Origin: Desulfobacteraceae bacterium
Lineage (GTDB): Bacteria > Desulfobacterota > Desulfobacteria > Desulfobacterales > JAABRJ01
Reading direction: 5' to 3'
DNA: 49,227 bases
Assembly: GCA_022340425.1 (NCBI GenBank)
Contig: JAJDNY010000056.1
Location: 1 to 49,227 of the forward strand
Under the pieces are notes generated by a model, which was not told the origin of the DNA, made no database searches, and saw nothing but the letters and a program-made list of their open reading frames with translations. This document shows positions 25,097 to 35,340 of the stretch, piece after piece. Position 1 is the first letter of the stretch, and each line of letters begins with the position of its first letter. Both the position numbers and the translations under genes were made by a program.

Positions 25097-25867
25097 TCAG
25101 GGGGCCACCCCCCCCGCCAGCCGGGCGAACCAGTCCACCACCAGCTCGGCGATTTTTTGACGGTGGGCCTCCTGGCTGAACATGTGGTCGGCACCGGGGA
25201 TGACCGCCAGTTCGGCCCCGCGCGGGTTGAGCTCGCGGGCCCGGTAAGCTTCGGCCACCGGCACGATCTCGTCCTGATCGCCGTGCACGACCAGCAGCGG
25301 CACCTTCAATCCGGCGACGGCGGCCGGCAGATCGTAGCGCTCGGCATCCCCGAAAAAGCCCTCGGTCAACTCCAGGGTGCGGCCCCGGCTGACAAAGGTC
25401 ACCCGCCCCTTGCTTTCCAGCTCGGCGCGCAGGTTCGACGTCAGAAAGTGGGCGGGGGCGGTTCCCGCCAGCCGGCCGGCCAGGGCGCAGACCCCCCGCA
25501 CCTCGGGCGCCGCGGCCGCGGTCAGCATGGCCACCACGGCCCCCATGCTGTGGCCGAGCAGCCCGATCCAGTCCACCCCCTGACGGCCGAGGTAGGCCAT
25601 CGCGGTCTTCACCTCGCCGATCTGCTTGGTGTAGGTGGAGCCCGCGAATTCCCCTTGACTCTGGCCGTTGCCGGAGAAATCAAAGCGCAGGGCGCTGAAA
25701 CCGGCCTCGGCCAAACCGCTTCCGAGAAGCCGCAGGATGTTGATATGACGCGAGCAGGTAAAACAATGCCCGATCACCACCCCGCGGCGGGATGGCTTTT
25801 CGGGCAGATGAAGCGTTGCTGCCAGGGTCTCACCCGCAGCGTTCTGAAATTCGACCTGTTTCTGCAT
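25097..25867 (-). CDS. Alpha/beta hydrolase (serine hydrolase)
   Basis: Cytosolic 256-residue alpha/beta hydrolase of the type annotated as dienelactone hydrolase-like or OsmC-associated esterase; the natural substrate is unknown. It has the oxyanion region RGVVIGHCFTCSRH, nucleophile elbow GHSMG (in LLGHSMGAVVAML), the acid in LVVHGDQDEIVP and the histidine in PGADHMFS. The start at MQKQVEFQNAAGE is preceded by AAGGTGGG. It sits 59 bases upstream of sucA and 77 downstream of the Slp lipoprotein gene, so it may be cotranscribed with the 2-oxoglutarate dehydrogenase genes, though no functional tie is apparent. Confidence 0.88.
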   Translation of the reverse strand: MQKQVEFQNAAGETLAATLHLPEKPSRRGVVIGHCFTCSRHINILRLLGSGLAEAGFSALRFDFSGNGQSQGEFAGSTYTKQIGEVKTAMAYLGRQGVDWIGLLGHSMGAVVAMLTAAAAPEVRGVCALAGRLAGTAPAHFLTSNLRAELESKGRVTFVSRGRTLELTEGFFGDAERYDLPAAVAGLKVPLLVVHGDQDEIVPVAEAYRARELNPRGAELAVIPGADHMFSQEAHRQKIAELVVDWFARLAGGVAP

Positions 25868-25944
25868 TAACCCACCTTTTAGCCAAAGCCCCGCGCCGAT
25901 GTCAACACTCAAACAGGCGGCGGCGCTTGTGGCCCCCGGGACGC

Positions 25945-26481
25945 TCACCACCAGTAGGGATGATAGCCCCAGGGGCGAAAGGGATAATGGTAAGGATACC
26001 ACCGGTAGTAGTCGTCAACGGCGGGATCCGGCCGTGGCGGCCAGAGGTGAATCTCCCGGACCTTGAGAACCGGATAGGTGTATTGGGTCTCGCCCAGCGG
26101 CAGGCTCTCGATCCCCGTGAGTTCTCCGGCCACCGTCACCCTGCGCCCGGGACTGAATATCTCCGGATCCAGGAAGCCCTCGTAGACCGATAGAAACCGC
26201 CCCTCCGACACGTCGACACTTCTGGGCTCCAGCCGGTAGTCCAGCGGCTTCTGCAGCACCTTCAGGCGGGTGACCTCCGCAAAGGGCGTGATCTCGATGA
26301 TATCGCCGCCCCAGATCAGAGTTTCGCCCACATACGGCGGGGGGTTCTCCCGCACCGCCCGCACGCCGATGGTTTCGTCCGCTTGGTCCCGCAGGGGTTT
26401 GGAGATGGCCGCGGTACAGCCGGCAAGGGCAACCAGCAACCCCGCCATCAAGCCCAATCGGGTTAAGGTCGGCATTTTCAT
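25945..26481 (-). CDS. Slp-family outer membrane lipoprotein
   Basis: Outer-membrane lipoprotein of the Slp (starvation lipoprotein) family, function poorly known. The signal peptide MKMPTLTRLGLMAGLLVALAGC ends in a good lipobox (LAGC). The 178-residue protein contains the family's VRENPPPYVGETLIWGGDII segment, then TRLKVLQKPLD, GRFLSVYEGFLDPEIF and GRRVTVAGELTG. The C-terminus is an aromatic tail rich in Tyr, Pro and Trp (YRWYPYHYPFRPWGYHPYWW), which is unusually extreme. AAGGAG precedes the ATG. It is divergent from the SDR gene. Confidence 0.88.
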   Translation of the reverse strand: MKMPTLTRLGLMAGLLVALAGCTAAISKPLRDQADETIGVRAVRENPPPYVGETLIWGGDIIEITPFAEVTRLKVLQKPLDYRLEPRSVDVSEGRFLSVYEGFLDPEIFSPGRRVTVAGELTGIESLPLGETQYTYPVLKVREIHLWPPRPDPAVDDYYRWYPYHYPFRPWGYHPYWW

Positions 26482-26659
26482 GACCACTCCTTGCGCTGAT
26501 ATTTTGGATGGGCGATCGGCCGCCACCCAACGGGGGCGCCATACTTGAAAAATTAAAATAAGCAGTTTCCACCCTGAAAAAAGGGCCGCCGCCAAGCGAG
26601 AGGGACCGCGGAGCGGAAACCCAGGAGAGGTGCGCGCCGTTTTGACTGCACCTCTCGCG

Positions 26660-26686
26660 CCCACATTCCACTTGTCAAGATGTGGG
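26660..26686. promoter_or_regulatory. Inverted repeat over the SDR promoter
   Basis: Arms CCCACAT and ATGTGGG are a perfect 7-base match around a 13-base spacer. The repeat covers the -35 box of the promoter at 26672-26701, a plausible repressor site for the SDR gene or the divergent slp gene. Confidence 0.4.
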
Positions 26687-26701
26687 TTTAACATCTAAGA
26701 T
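26672..26701 (+). promoter_or_regulatory. Sigma-70-like promoter for the SDR / CoA-transferase genes
   Basis: TTGTCA (26672-26677), 18 bases, then TAAGAT (26696-26701). The predicted leader is about 36 bases, followed by GGAGG and the SDR start. Confidence 0.45.
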
Positions 26702-26743
26702 ACCCTCGATCTGTGCCGTGAACCCACCAGAGGGAGGAAGGCG

Positions 26744-27583
26744 ATGGAAATCAAGGAGCCGGTCATAAACCAAGCAGATATCCTGAAACTGCCGGACCCG
26801 GCGTTCAACAAAGGCCACGTCTGCATCGTCACCGGCTGCGGCACCGGCATCGGCCGGGCCACCGCGGTGGCCGCCGCCGCCAACGGGCTGACGGCCGCGG
26901 GACTGGACATCAATGCCGAGGAAGGCCGGAAGACCCAGCAGATGGCGCGCGACATGGGCGGGCAGATGGTTTTCATCGAAACCGACCTGGCCCGCGACGA
27001 GGAAGTCGAGCGGGCGGTGGCCGAGGCGGCCAAACTGGGCACGGTGAAATTCCTGGCCAATATCGCAGGGCTGCAGCACATCGATTCGGTTGAAAATTTC
27101 CCCATGGAAAAATACGACCTGATGCAGCGCATCATGCTGCGGGCCCCCTTTCTGCTCTCCAAACTGGTCATTCCGCACATCAAAAAGAGCAGCGACGGGA
27201 TCGGCGCCATCGGCAACATGGCCTCGGTCCACGGCCACATCTGCACGGTCAACAAGCCGGTATACAACATCACCAAATTCGGCCTGCGGGCCCTGAGCCA
27301 ATCGATCGCGGCGGAGGGCGGGGGTAAAATCCGGTCTTTTACCGTCAGCACCGGGTTCGTCAAAACCCCCCTGGCCCTCAAGCAGATCCCCGCCCAGGCC
27401 GAGCAGCGGGGCATCAGCCCGGAAGCCGTGGTGCGCGACGTGATGATGGGCGCCTCGCGGGTCAAGGAGATGATGGCCCCGATCGAGGTCGCCAACCTAT
27501 TTCTGTTCGGCTTTTCGCGCTTCTCAAAATACCTCGTGGGCGGCGATCTGCTCTTCGACGGCGGCATGGTGCTGACCTATTAA
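26744..27583 (+). CDS. Short-chain dehydrogenase/reductase, 3-hydroxybutyrate dehydrogenase-like
   Basis: NAD(P)-dependent SDR oxidoreductase of 279 residues. The cofactor motif is TGCGTGIG (residues 30-37); the catalytic triad is Ser161 (NMASVHGH), Tyr174 and Lys178 (YNITK). The pattern [29 protein letters not shown] resembles bacterial D-3-hydroxybutyrate dehydrogenases. The next gene is an acyl-CoA:acetate CoA-transferase and PHA genes occur nearby, so a role in hydroxybutyrate/acetoacetate turnover is reasonable, but this is inference from context. A 20-residue N-terminal extension precedes the fold. GGGAGGAAGG upstream gives a strong ribosome binding site. Confidence 0.88.
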   Translation: MEIKEPVINQADILKLPDPAFNKGHVCIVTGCGTGIGRATAVAAAANGLTAAGLDINAEEGRKTQQMARDMGGQMVFIETDLARDEEVERAVAEAAKLGTVKFLANIAGLQHIDSVENFPMEKYDLMQRIMLRAPFLLSKLVIPHIKKSSDGIGAIGNMASVHGHICTVNKPVYNITKFGLRALSQSIAAEGGGKIRSFTVSTGFVKTPLALKQIPAQAEQRGISPEAVVRDVMMGASRVKEMMAPIEVANLFLFGFSRFSKYLVGGDLLFDGGMVLTY

Positions 27584-27710
27584 GCACCACGGGTTTGCCG
27601 GCCAACCCGAATCGACCGGCCTTCGCCTCCGGCCGATTCATCTGGAAGCCCTGACGGATGGATCTTCACTCAACACCATGACATGCAGGAAAACCCCCAG
27701 GAGGTCTGCC

Positions 27711-29687
27711 ATGCCCAGCATCCACCCGTTCCGCGCCGATTTGAAAGCGCGCATGAAAAAAGGCAAAATCGTCAGCATGCGGGAGGCGGTCGAGATCATT
27801 CAGGACGGGGACACCCTCGCCACCGAGGGGTTTGTGGGGATCGGCTTTGCCGAAGGGGTCGCCAGGGCGCTGGAGGAACGGTTTCTCGCCACCGGCCATC
27901 CCCGCGGCCTGACCCTGATCTATGCCGCCGGCCAGGGGGACGGAAAGGAACGGGGCCTCAACCATCTGGCCCACGAGCATCTGGTGCAGCGGGTGATCGG
28001 CGGCCACTGGGGCCTGGCACCCAAGCTGCAAAAGCTGGCGCTGAACAACCGGATCGTGGCCTACAACCTGCCCCAGGGGGTGATTTCGGTCATGTTCCGG
28101 GACATCGCCGCCAAGCGTCCGCGGACCATCACCACCGTCGGTCTGGGGACTTTCGTGGACCCGCGCAACGGCGGCGGCAAGATCAATGCCCTGACCACCG
28201 AGGAGCTCGTCGAGCTGATCACATTCGACGGGCAGGAATACCTGGCGTACAAAACGCTGCCCATCGACATCGCCGTCATCCGGGGCACCACTGGCGACAT
28301 GGACGGCAACATCTCCATGGAGAAGGAAGCCCTCTTCCTGGAGGCCCTGCCCATGGCGATGGCCGCCAAAAACAGCGGCGGGCTGGTCATCGCCCAGGTG
28401 GAGCGCCTGGCCGACCGCGGGTTTCTCAGATCCCGGGAGATCAAGATCCCCGGCATCCTGGTGGACTGCGTGGTCGTGGCGGAAAAGCCGGCGCACCATC
28501 AGCAGACCTTCGCGGTGGACTACAACCCCGCGTTCACCGCGGAGTTGAAGGTGCCGCTGACGGAAATCGCGCCGCTGCCCCTGGACGCGCGCAAGATCAT
28601 CGCCCGCCGGGCGGCGTTTGAACTCAAACCCAACGCCATCGTCAATCTGGGTATCGGCATGCCCGAGGGGGTGGCTGCGGTATCCTGCGAGGAGGGGATC
28701 CTGGATCTCCTCACCCTGACCGCCGAGCCGGGAATTATCGGCGGCATCCCCTCCGGCGGTCTGAATTTCGGGTCCGCCACCAATGTCGAGGTCCTTGTGG
28801 ATCAACCGGCCCAGTTTGACTTTTACGACGGCGGCGGTCTGGACATCGCCTTTCTGGGCCTGGCCGAAGCGGACCGCCACGGCAACGTCAACGTCAGCAA
28901 ATTCGGTCCCAAGCTCGCCGGCGCCGGCGGCTTCATCAATATCAGTCAAAACGCCAAGCGGGTCTGTTTTTTGGGGACCTTCACCGCCGGCGGCCTCAAA
29001 ACCGCCGTCGCCGACGGGAAGCTGGCCATCCAGCAGGAGGGCGGTCAAAGAAAGCTGATGGCCGACGTGGAGCATGTCACCTTCAGCGGCCGCTATGCGG
29101 CGGCGAAAAATCAGCCCGTACTTTACATCACCGAGCGTTGCGTCTTCCGGCTGGGCCCCGAGGGCCTGGAGCTGGTCGAGATCGCACCGGGGATCGATCT
29201 TGAAAAGGACATCCTATCCAATATGAACTTCACCCCCATCATGCGGGAGGCGCCCCGAACCATGGATCCCCGCATTTTCATGCCGGACAAGATGGGGATT
29301 CAAACCGACCTGCTGGACGTTCCGATTGCCGATCGCATCCTCTACAATTCCGACGAAAACATGCTCTTCATCAACTTCGAAGGGCTGACGGTGGATTCAA
29401 CCGAAAAGATCGAGATGATCAAGGCGCGTGTGGAAGCCCTCTGCCGGGAAGCCGGCAAGCGGGTCGTCACCGTCGTCAACTACGACAATTTCAACATCAG
29501 GCCCGAGCTGATCGATGAATACACCCAAATGGTCAAATACGTGGTGGAAGCGTTCTACGAGCAGGTCCACCGCTATACCACCAGCGCATTTTTGCGCATG
29601 AAGCTCGGGGAGGAGCTCAAAAAACGCCACCTGGCGCCGCACATGTACGAAACCGCCAAAGAGGCCCGCGCGGCGATCAAAAAATAA
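27711..29687 (+). CDS. Acyl-CoA:acetate/3-ketoacid CoA-transferase with C-terminal extension
   Basis: Family I CoA-transferase with both subunits fused, moving CoA between short-chain acids (acetate, propionate, 3-ketoacids). The alpha-like half starts [27 protein letters not shown]; the beta-like half has [19 protein letters not shown] and the catalytic Glu339 in LTLTAEPG, followed by [11 protein letters not shown]. Propionate-CoA-transferase-like enzymes are about 520 residues; this one is 658, with about 135 extra C-terminal residues ([21 protein letters not shown], then [17 protein letters not shown]) of unknown role. AGGAGG six bases before the ATG fixes the start. It is followed by a strong intrinsic terminator and preceded by the SDR gene (127-base gap with a GAATCG/CGATTC hairpin near 27610-27640). 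Confidence 0.92.
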   Translation: MPSIHPFRADLKARMKKGKIVSMREAVEIIQDGDTLATEGFVGIGFAEGVARALEERFLATGHPRGLTLIYAAGQGDGKERGLNHLAHEHLVQRVIGGHWGLAPKLQKLALNNRIVAYNLPQGVISVMFRDIAAKRPRTITTVGLGTFVDPRNGGGKINALTTEELVELITFDGQEYLAYKTLPIDIAVIRGTTGDMDGNISMEKEALFLEALPMAMAAKNSGGLVIAQVERLADRGFLRSREIKIPGILVDCVVVAEKPAHHQQTFAVDYNPAFTAELKVPLTEIAPLPLDARKIIARRAAFELKPNAIVNLGIGMPEGVAAVSCEEGILDLLTLTAEPGIIGGIPSGGLNFGSATNVEVLVDQPAQFDFYDGGGLDIAFLGLAEADRHGNVNVSKFGPKLAGAGGFINISQNAKRVCFLGTFTAGGLKTAVADGKLAIQQEGGQRKLMADVEHVTFSGRYAAAKNQPVLYITERCVFRLGPEGLELVEIAPGIDLEKDILSNMNFTPIMREAPRTMDPRIFMPDKMGIQTDLLDVPIADRILYNSDENMLFINFEGLTVDSTEKIEMIKARVEALCREAGKRVVTVVNYDNFNIRPELIDEYTQMVKYVVEAFYEQVHRYTTSAFLRMKLGEELKKRHLAPHMYETAKEARAAIKK

Positions 29688-29775
29688 GACCGTGCGGCCG
29701 CCTCCCGGCTATGGCCCCGGCAAAAAAGTAATTCCACAGCTGACTTGTCTTTTTTTCCTCTACCGGTTTGCACCC

Positions 29776-29808
29776 GACGCCGATTTTAGAAATTGGCGTC
29801 TTTTTTTT
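29776..29808 (+). terminator. Intrinsic terminator after the CoA-transferase gene
   Basis: GACGCCGATTT and AAATTGGCGTC form an 11-base stem with one mismatch around a TAG loop, followed directly by eight T. It lies 89 bases after the CoA-transferase stop and 31 bases before the proposed start of the DUF3141 gene, which shows that the longer upstream reading frame of that gene is not translated. Confidence 0.9.
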
Positions 29809-29838
29809 GCGAGCTTCAATCTGAAAAGGAAAACCGTT

Positions 29839-31500
29839 TTGAAAAACACCGAGACACTTTTTGCAGAAGGGGTTGACTACACCTCGGATTTCGCCAGGAG
29901 ATGGGTGCTGGTGATTGACGCTTTGCACAAGCGAAGCAACCAGGCCCTCAGAAACACGGAACGAGAGCATGTTTTGGCTGCACCCTATAAAATGGTCCTG
30001 GACGGCAGGACATTTGACAAACCGGTTAATTACACGCTGGTCAAGCTCAACCCACCCGACGGTTTTGTCAAAAAGCACACCCGGGCGGTGATGGGAATTT
30101 CTCCCCGGGCGGGCAGAAGGGCGGGTATCGCAGGGACCATGGATGTTTCGCAGGCAACCGTCCTGCTTGAACTGGGCTATGAGGTTTATTGGGTGATTTT
30201 CACCAGAGAACCGGAACCCGGACAAACGATTCCCGACACTTTCGAAGCCATCAAGGCTTTCATTGAGCTGGTTTCGGAGCGCCACCCGCACCCCAGCGGG
30301 CCCATCCTTGTGGCCAATTGCCAGGCTGGCTGGGCAACGTTTTTTACAAAACTCAAGTATCGTGAATTGAAGTTCACCCTCATTCCAATTGCTTCACCAC
30401 TATCCTATTGGGCGGGCAATCGGTGGGGGGTGTCCATGAGGCCCTATGGCGGATTATCGGGCGGGGCGCTTATTCCCGCTTTTTTGAGCGATTTGGGAAA
30501 CGGAGAATTTGACGGCGCTTTGCTGGCTGGGAATTTTGAAACCCATTCGTTGACCAACACGGCGTTTGCGAAAATCATGCGCGCGCTGATGAAGGTTGAT
30601 GTTGAAAGAATCAAATTCCTGCAAATGGAAAAATGGTGGAATTGGTACGCGCGGCTCAACAAGGAGGAGATTCTATGGGTGCTCATGAATCTTTTCATCG
30701 GCAACAAGCCAGAGCGCGGAGAGCTGGAAATTGATGGCGAAAAAATCGACATGCAAAATTTTGATGACCTGCTGGTCGTTTTTTCTTCCCAGGGTGATGA
30801 TATTGCGCCTCCGTCCCAGTGCCTTAAGTGGATTCCCAAGGTCTACGACAGCTTGGATACGCTCAAGCGACTCGGTAGACGGATCGTTTATGTGATCCAC
30901 CCCAAAGCGGGTCATTTGGCCATTTTTCTTTCAGGAATCGTTGCCCGAAAACATCTCGGACCGGTAGTAGCCCACATCGGGCAACTGGAAAGCCTGGCGC
31001 CAGGCCTTTATGAGGCAATCCCTCGGAATGATGGCTCACTGATAATTGAGGCGCGAACTTTCAAGGATATCCAAAAACTGGACGACTGCTCGGGGAAAGA
31101 ATTGGAGCCGATGTTTGAAACAATCTCCGCGGTTTCAAAATTTAATCTGGGGCTTTATGAAACCTTTGTGAGTCCCATTGCGAGATCACTGACCAATAAG
31201 GGCATTGCAGGATTGGTCAGGGAAATGAATCCGCTGCGGTTGTCAAGATACCCATTTTCCAGCTTGAATCCGTTTCTTTTCCCCCTGACTTTTGCGGTTC
31301 CGTTGATCGAAAAACCTCAATTTCAATTGGATCAGGAAAATTTTTTCTTGGCACTGGAGAGAGCCGTCAATGAGACCGGAATCGCCCTGCTTGATCTTTT
31401 TACCCAAGCAAGAGCCATGGCATATGAGGCGATTGTCGAGGCAAATTACAATAATTTTCTAACCCGCTGGTTTTTTAGAAATCCTTTCATAGGCCATTGA
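29839..31500 (+). CDS. DUF3141 / PhaC-like alpha/beta hydrolase, TTG start
   Basis: Relative of PHA synthases known as DUF3141; enzymatic role not established. The N-terminus (DYTSDFARRWVLVIDAL, then MVLDGRTFDKPVNYTLVKL and PPDG) and VANCQAGWA are family hallmarks. A Cys-Asp-His set like that of PhaC is present: Cys161 in NCQAG, Asp320 in SQGDDIAPP, His359 in KAGHLAIF. I start at TTG, with AAAAGGA upstream, because an intrinsic terminator lies just before it; no ATG fits. At 553 residues it is shorter than the members I recall (about 750), lacking the C-terminal part. Composition differs from its neighbours: bases 31141-31200 hold 25 G+C of 60, against 40 of 60 at 28141-28200, suggesting acquisition by transfer. 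Confidence 0.85.
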   Translation: MKNTETLFAEGVDYTSDFARRWVLVIDALHKRSNQALRNTEREHVLAAPYKMVLDGRTFDKPVNYTLVKLNPPDGFVKKHTRAVMGISPRAGRRAGIAGTMDVSQATVLLELGYEVYWVIFTREPEPGQTIPDTFEAIKAFIELVSERHPHPSGPILVANCQAGWATFFTKLKYRELKFTLIPIASPLSYWAGNRWGVSMRPYGGLSGGALIPAFLSDLGNGEFDGALLAGNFETHSLTNTAFAKIMRALMKVDVERIKFLQMEKWWNWYARLNKEEILWVLMNLFIGNKPERGELEIDGEKIDMQNFDDLLVVFSSQGDDIAPPSQCLKWIPKVYDSLDTLKRLGRRIVYVIHPKAGHLAIFLSGIVARKHLGPVVAHIGQLESLAPGLYEAIPRNDGSLIIEARTFKDIQKLDDCSGKELEPMFETISAVSKFNLGLYETFVSPIARSLTNKGIAGLVREMNPLRLSRYPFSSLNPFLFPLTFAVPLIEKPQFQLDQENFFLALERAVNETGIALLDLFTQARAMAYEAIVEANYNNFLTRWFFRNPFIGH

Positions 31501-31565
31501 TTATTGTGGCTCCAAATTGTACATTGACTCGCCTTACCACACTCTCAACCAAGGAGCACCCCATC

Positions 31566-32330
31566 ATGTCACCCCTGATCAGAACCGCGCTGGGTCTGGC
31601 CCTGCTGCTGGCCGTCCCGGCCGTCGCACTGGCCGCCGACCCCGCCCCGGGAACACAGCAGCTGGAGGAAATCGTCAAGCGGGTGATCCGCGAAAACCCC
31701 AAGCTGCTCTACGACACCATCACCCAGTACCACCGGGAGCTTCAGGTCCGGCAGCGGCAGCAGCAGTTGGAAAGCAGCTTCAACAACCGGATCGCCGACC
31801 AGGCGGCGCCCCACAACCCGGTCAAGGGCCCTGAGAACGCCGTCGTGACCATCATCACCTACACCGATTTCGAGTGCCCCTACTGCGCCCGCGGGGCTCA
31901 GACGGTCGAAGAGATACTGGCGCTCTACCCCGAAACAACCCGCCTGGTGTTTAAAAACCTGCCGCTCAACTCCCACGAAAACGCCCTCCCCGCAGCCCGC
32001 GCGGCGCTGGCGGCCCACCGGCAGGGGAAGTTCTGGGGATACCACGACCTGCTGTTCCAGAACAGCGGCCAGTTGAGCGACGAGCGCCTGGTTGCGCTGG
32101 CCGGGGAGCTGGGGCTTGACGTGGCGCGCTTCGACCGCGACCGGCAATCGGATGAGATCGCAGCCGAAGTCGAGGCCGACCGCAAACAGGCCGCCGCCCA
32201 TAACATCGGCAGCACCCCCACCTTCGTGATCAACGGGGTGGTGGTCACCGGTGCCCAGCCGCTGCCTGAATTCCAGCGCGTGATCGACCGGCTGCTGGCC
32301 GAAGCCGCCCCAAAAAAAGCGGCTCAGTAA
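31566..32330 (+). CDS. DsbA-family periplasmic thioredoxin-fold protein
   Basis: Exported disulfide oxidoreductase or chaperone of the DsbA/Com1-like (thioredoxin_4) type. Signal peptide about 1-23 (LGLALLLAVPAVALAA); a helical spacer with Arg/Gln-rich coil (RELQVRQRQQQLESSFN); a thioredoxin domain with CPYC (Cys104, Cys107) in YTDFECPYCARGAQ; and the cis-Pro in IGSTPTFVINGVVV. The CPYC dipeptide is the oxidising glutaredoxin/DsbA type. AAGGAG before the ATG sets the start; an upstream in-frame ATG at 31497 overlaps the end of the DUF3141 gene. It converges on the copper ATPase gene; a role in folding exported proteins is likely, its partner unknown. Confidence 0.9.
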   Translation: MSPLIRTALGLALLLAVPAVALAADPAPGTQQLEEIVKRVIRENPKLLYDTITQYHRELQVRQRQQQLESSFNNRIADQAAPHNPVKGPENAVVTIITYTDFECPYCARGAQTVEEILALYPETTRLVFKNLPLNSHENALPAARAALAAHRQGKFWGYHDLLFQNSGQLSDERLVALAGELGLDVARFDRDRQSDEIAAEVEADRKQAAAHNIGSTPTFVINGVVVTGAQPLPEFQRVIDRLLAEAAPKKAAQ

Positions 32331-32361
32331 GAGCGGGCGGCGATGGCGTGCCCGGCGGGCC

Positions 32362-34803
32362 TCAAGCGGAGCGGTAAAGCCGCAGGCTGTTGGAGACCAC
32401 CGTCAGGCTGCTCAGCGACATCGCCAGCGCGGCCATGATGGGGTGCAGATTGCGCAGGAAATCCGGCACGAAGGTCAACGGGTGGAGGGCGCCGGCGGCG
32501 ACCGGAATCAGGATGATGTTGTAGACGAAGGCCCAGAAAAGGTTCTGCCGGATGGTCCGCAGGGTCGCCCGGCTGAGACTGATGGCCTTGGGAATCCCGT
32601 CCAGACTGCCGCTGGAGAGGATCACGTCGGCGGCTTCGATGGCCACATCGGTGCCGGTGCCGATCGCCAGGCCGACATCCGCCTGGGCGAGCGCCGGCGC
32701 GTCGTTGATGCCGTCCCCCACCATCCCCACCTTGGCCCCCTTTTCCCGCAGCTCTCGGATCTGGCGGGATTTCTCATCGGGCCGCACCTCGGCAAATACC
32801 GCATCGATGCCCACCTGGTCGGCGATGGCGTGGGCGGTCTGGGCGTTGTCCCCGGTCAGCATCACCACCCGCAGCCCCTGGCGATGCAGGGCCGCAATCG
32901 CCGTCTGGGAATCGGGCTTGAGAGTGTCGGAAACGGCGATCAGCCCGGCCGGCTCTTCATCCAGCACGACCACCATGACGGTTTTGCCCTGGGCTTGGAG
33001 TTCGCCCACTATTTTCGCGACAGCGGCCGCCTCACCTCCGGGGGCTTCAAACCAGCCGGGTTTGCCGATGCGCACCTGGCGGCCGTCAACCCGGGCGCTC
33101 ACCCCCAAGCCGCCGGCGGCCTTGAAATCCTCCGCCGGCGGCAGGCTCAGCCCGCGCCGGTCGGCCTCGGCCACGATGGCCTTGCCGATGGGGTGTTCCG
33201 AACCCTTTTCAGCCGCGGCGGCGATTTGCAGCAGGCTCTGATCCGATTCCAAGACCTCGCCCAGCGGCGCCAGGTCCGTCACCGCCGGCCGGCCGGCGGT
33301 GATCGTGCCGGTCTTGTCCAGCACGATCGTGTCCAGGTGCGCCGCGGTCTCCAAGGCCGTACCGCTCTTGAAGAGGATCCCCTTTTCAGCCCCCTTGCCG
33401 GTCCCGGCCATGATGGCCGTCGGCGTGGCCAGCCCTAAAGCGCAGGGGCAGGCGATCACCAGCACGGCCACCAGCCGGATCATGGCCGGCACAAAAGCCC
33501 CGCCGATGGCCCACCACAGCGCAAAGACCACCAGGGCGACACCGATCACGGTGGGCACGAACACCCCGGCGACTCGGTCGGCCAGGGCCTGAATAGGGGC
33601 CTTGCTGCCCTGGGCCTCCTGCACCAGGCGGATGATCTGGGCCAGCGCGGTCTCCTTGCCCACCCGGGTCGCCCGCATGGTGAGCACGCCCTCCTGGTTG
33701 AGAGTCCCGCCGGTCACCCGATCCTCCGGCTTTTTGTCCACCGGCAGGGGCTCGCCGCTCAACATGGACTCGTCCACCGCCGAGCGTCCCGCCAACACCT
33801 CGCCGTCCACCGGAATGCTCTGACCGGGGCGCACCACCAGCCGGTCGCCCACCGCGACTTCGGCCAGCGACACTTCCCGTTCGCCCGCCGCGGTCAGCAC
33901 CACCGCGGTCTTGGGGCTCAGGTCCATCAGCTTGCGAATGGCCGCCCCGGTGCGCCCCTTGGTGCGGGACTCCAGCATCTTGCCCAGCTTGATCAGGGTG
34001 ATGATCACCGCGGCGGTCTCAAAATAGACATGCGCGCCCAGTGCGGGCAGCAGCAGGACGGCCATGGAATAGAAGTAGGCCGCCGAAGCGCCCATGGCCA
34101 CCAGCACGTCCATGTTGGCGGTGCGGTTGCGCAGGTTTTTCCAGCTACCGACATAGTAATCCCAGCCGGTGTAGAACTGCACGGGGGTCGCCAGTGCCCA
34201 GAAGAGCCAGTTGACCCACGGGGCGTGGCTCCAGGCGCCGATCAAAGCGAAATCCCGCGCCATGCTGAGGAGGATAAGGGGTGTGGTCAGCACCAGCCCC
34301 ACCACAAACTTGCGGGTCTGGTCACGGATTTCGGCCCGCCGGGCGGCCGCCTCCGCATCTTCCACACTTTCCCCGGCCTCGGGCAAAAGCGCCTCAAACC
34401 CGGCCGCTGAGAGCGCGGCGGCCATATCCGCCGGGCTCGCCAGATCGGGCAGGTATTCGACGACGGCCTGCTCCGAGGCGAAATTAACCGCCGCCGAGAG
34501 CACCCCCGGGACCTTGGCATCCAGGCTGCGTTCGATGTTTCGGGCGCAATTGGCGCAGGTCATGCCCCGCACCGGGAAGGCGACCGTCGCGGTGGGCACC
34601 TTGAAGCCGGCCTGTTGGATCTGCGCCAGAATCTCCTTGACGGCAACCGCCTTGGAGTCAAAGGTGACGCTCGCCCGCTCGGCGGCAAAATTCACGCTGA
34701 CCGCTTCGACCCCGGCAAGCTTCCGAACGGTGCGCTCGATGTTGAGTGCGCAGTTGGCACAGGTCATCCCGGCAACGGGAATATTGATGCTGGTGGCTGG
34801 CAT
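32362..34803 (-). CDS. copA: Copper-exporting P1B-type ATPase
   Basis: Pumps Cu(I) out of the cytoplasm. The 813-residue protein has two N-terminal HMA domains (GMTCANC at Cys15/Cys18 and Cys83/Cys86), eight membrane helices, the transport motif CPC (452-454, [11 protein letters not shown]), the TGES-equivalent LSGEP, phosphorylated Asp496 in DKTGT, HP motif SEHPIGKAI and the hinge [16 protein letters not shown]. The C-terminal helices carry the YN and MxxSS elements ([25 protein letters not shown]). The start codon is either this ATG or a GTG 15 bases upstream that overlaps the preceding HMA gene's stop. It is translated right after the small HMA chaperone, forming a copper-resistance pair. 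Confidence 0.95.
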   Translation of the reverse strand: MPATSINIPVAGMTCANCALNIERTVRKLAGVEAVSVNFAAERASVTFDSKAVAVKEILAQIQQAGFKVPTATVAFPVRGMTCANCARNIERSLDAKVPGVLSAAVNFASEQAVVEYLPDLASPADMAAALSAAGFEALLPEAGESVEDAEAAARRAEIRDQTRKFVVGLVLTTPLILLSMARDFALIGAWSHAPWVNWLFWALATPVQFYTGWDYYVGSWKNLRNRTANMDVLVAMGASAAYFYSMAVLLLPALGAHVYFETAAVIITLIKLGKMLESRTKGRTGAAIRKLMDLSPKTAVVLTAAGEREVSLAEVAVGDRLVVRPGQSIPVDGEVLAGRSAVDESMLSGEPLPVDKKPEDRVTGGTLNQEGVLTMRATRVGKETALAQIIRLVQEAQGSKAPIQALADRVAGVFVPTVIGVALVVFALWWAIGGAFVPAMIRLVAVLVIACPCALGLATPTAIMAGTGKGAEKGILFKSGTALETAAHLDTIVLDKTGTITAGRPAVTDLAPLGEVLESDQSLLQIAAAAEKGSEHPIGKAIVAEADRRGLSLPPAEDFKAAGGLGVSARVDGRQVRIGKPGWFEAPGGEAAAVAKIVGELQAQGKTVMVVVLDEEPAGLIAVSDTLKPDSQTAIAALHRQGLRVVMLTGDNAQTAHAIADQVGIDAVFAEVRPDEKSRQIRELREKGAKVGMVGDGINDAPALAQADVGLAIGTGTDVAIEAADVILSSGSLDGIPKAISLSRATLRTIRQNLFWAFVYNIILIPVAAGALHPLTFVPDFLRNLHPIMAALAMSLSSLTVVSNSLRLYRSA

Positions 34804-34814
34804 CGGCTCCGCCC

Positions 34815-35021
34815 TCACTCCGCCGCCGGGTAGTTGATCTCCCGCAGTATCTGCAGGATCTTGGCGCGGCTGGCCGGCGCCTCCCAGGCAACCGTGACGG
34901 CCTTGGCCTGGGGGTCGCCGGCCACTGAAAGGACCCCGGCGATCTCGGCCAGCTCGTTTTCAATGGTGCGCGTACAGTGCCCGCAGGAAATATTGGGGAT
35001 TGAAAAGGTGTGGGTTTCCAT
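34815..35021 (-). CDS. HMA-domain copper chaperone (CopZ-like)
   Basis: A 68-residue heavy-metal-associated domain with one metal site, [14 protein letters not shown] (CxxC), and the ferredoxin-like alternation [19 protein letters not shown] then [12 protein letters not shown]. The site is GHC rather than the ANC of the ATPase domains, which is common in free chaperones. GAGGAGG eight bases before the ATG gives a strong start. Its stop is 11 bases from the copA ATG, so the two genes are cotranscribed and the protein probably delivers Cu(I) to the ATPase. Confidence 0.9.
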   Translation of the reverse strand: METHTFSIPNISCGHCTRTIENELAEIAGVLSVAGDPQAKAVTVAWEAPASRAKILQILREINYPAAE

Positions 35022-35340
35022 GGCGGTTGCCTCCTCAGATTGCGGTTTCCGGCAGGTTGCGCCAAGCGGCAACCCGCCGGGAAAAGAAGCCGGGGGAAAA
35101 CCGTGGGCGCTTGTCTTGAAAATACAAACTTAAAGTAAACCCGAACCAGGGGAGTTCAAGGTTGCCGGAAGGGGTCGGCACGGAGGGTCCAAAGCACTTT
35201 CAAATGATGCCAATTTTTTTCACCAGCCAAAAACTGTTCGATGGTTGAAAACATTCCCGTCCGCCCCCAACAGTCAGATAAAAATTTGATTTCTTTTTAT
35301 TTTTAGCTCTTCAGAGGCTAACCGCAGCCATGGAAAATCC

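Noticed and set aside
27610-27640. GAATCG/CGATTC hairpin between the SDR and CoA-transferase genes as a terminator.
   Set aside because: There is no T tract and the downstream gene has no separate clear promoter; it may only affect mRNA processing.
29692-29838. Extending the DUF3141 gene to an upstream GTG.
   Set aside because: A textbook intrinsic terminator lies in that stretch and the family N-terminus begins after it.
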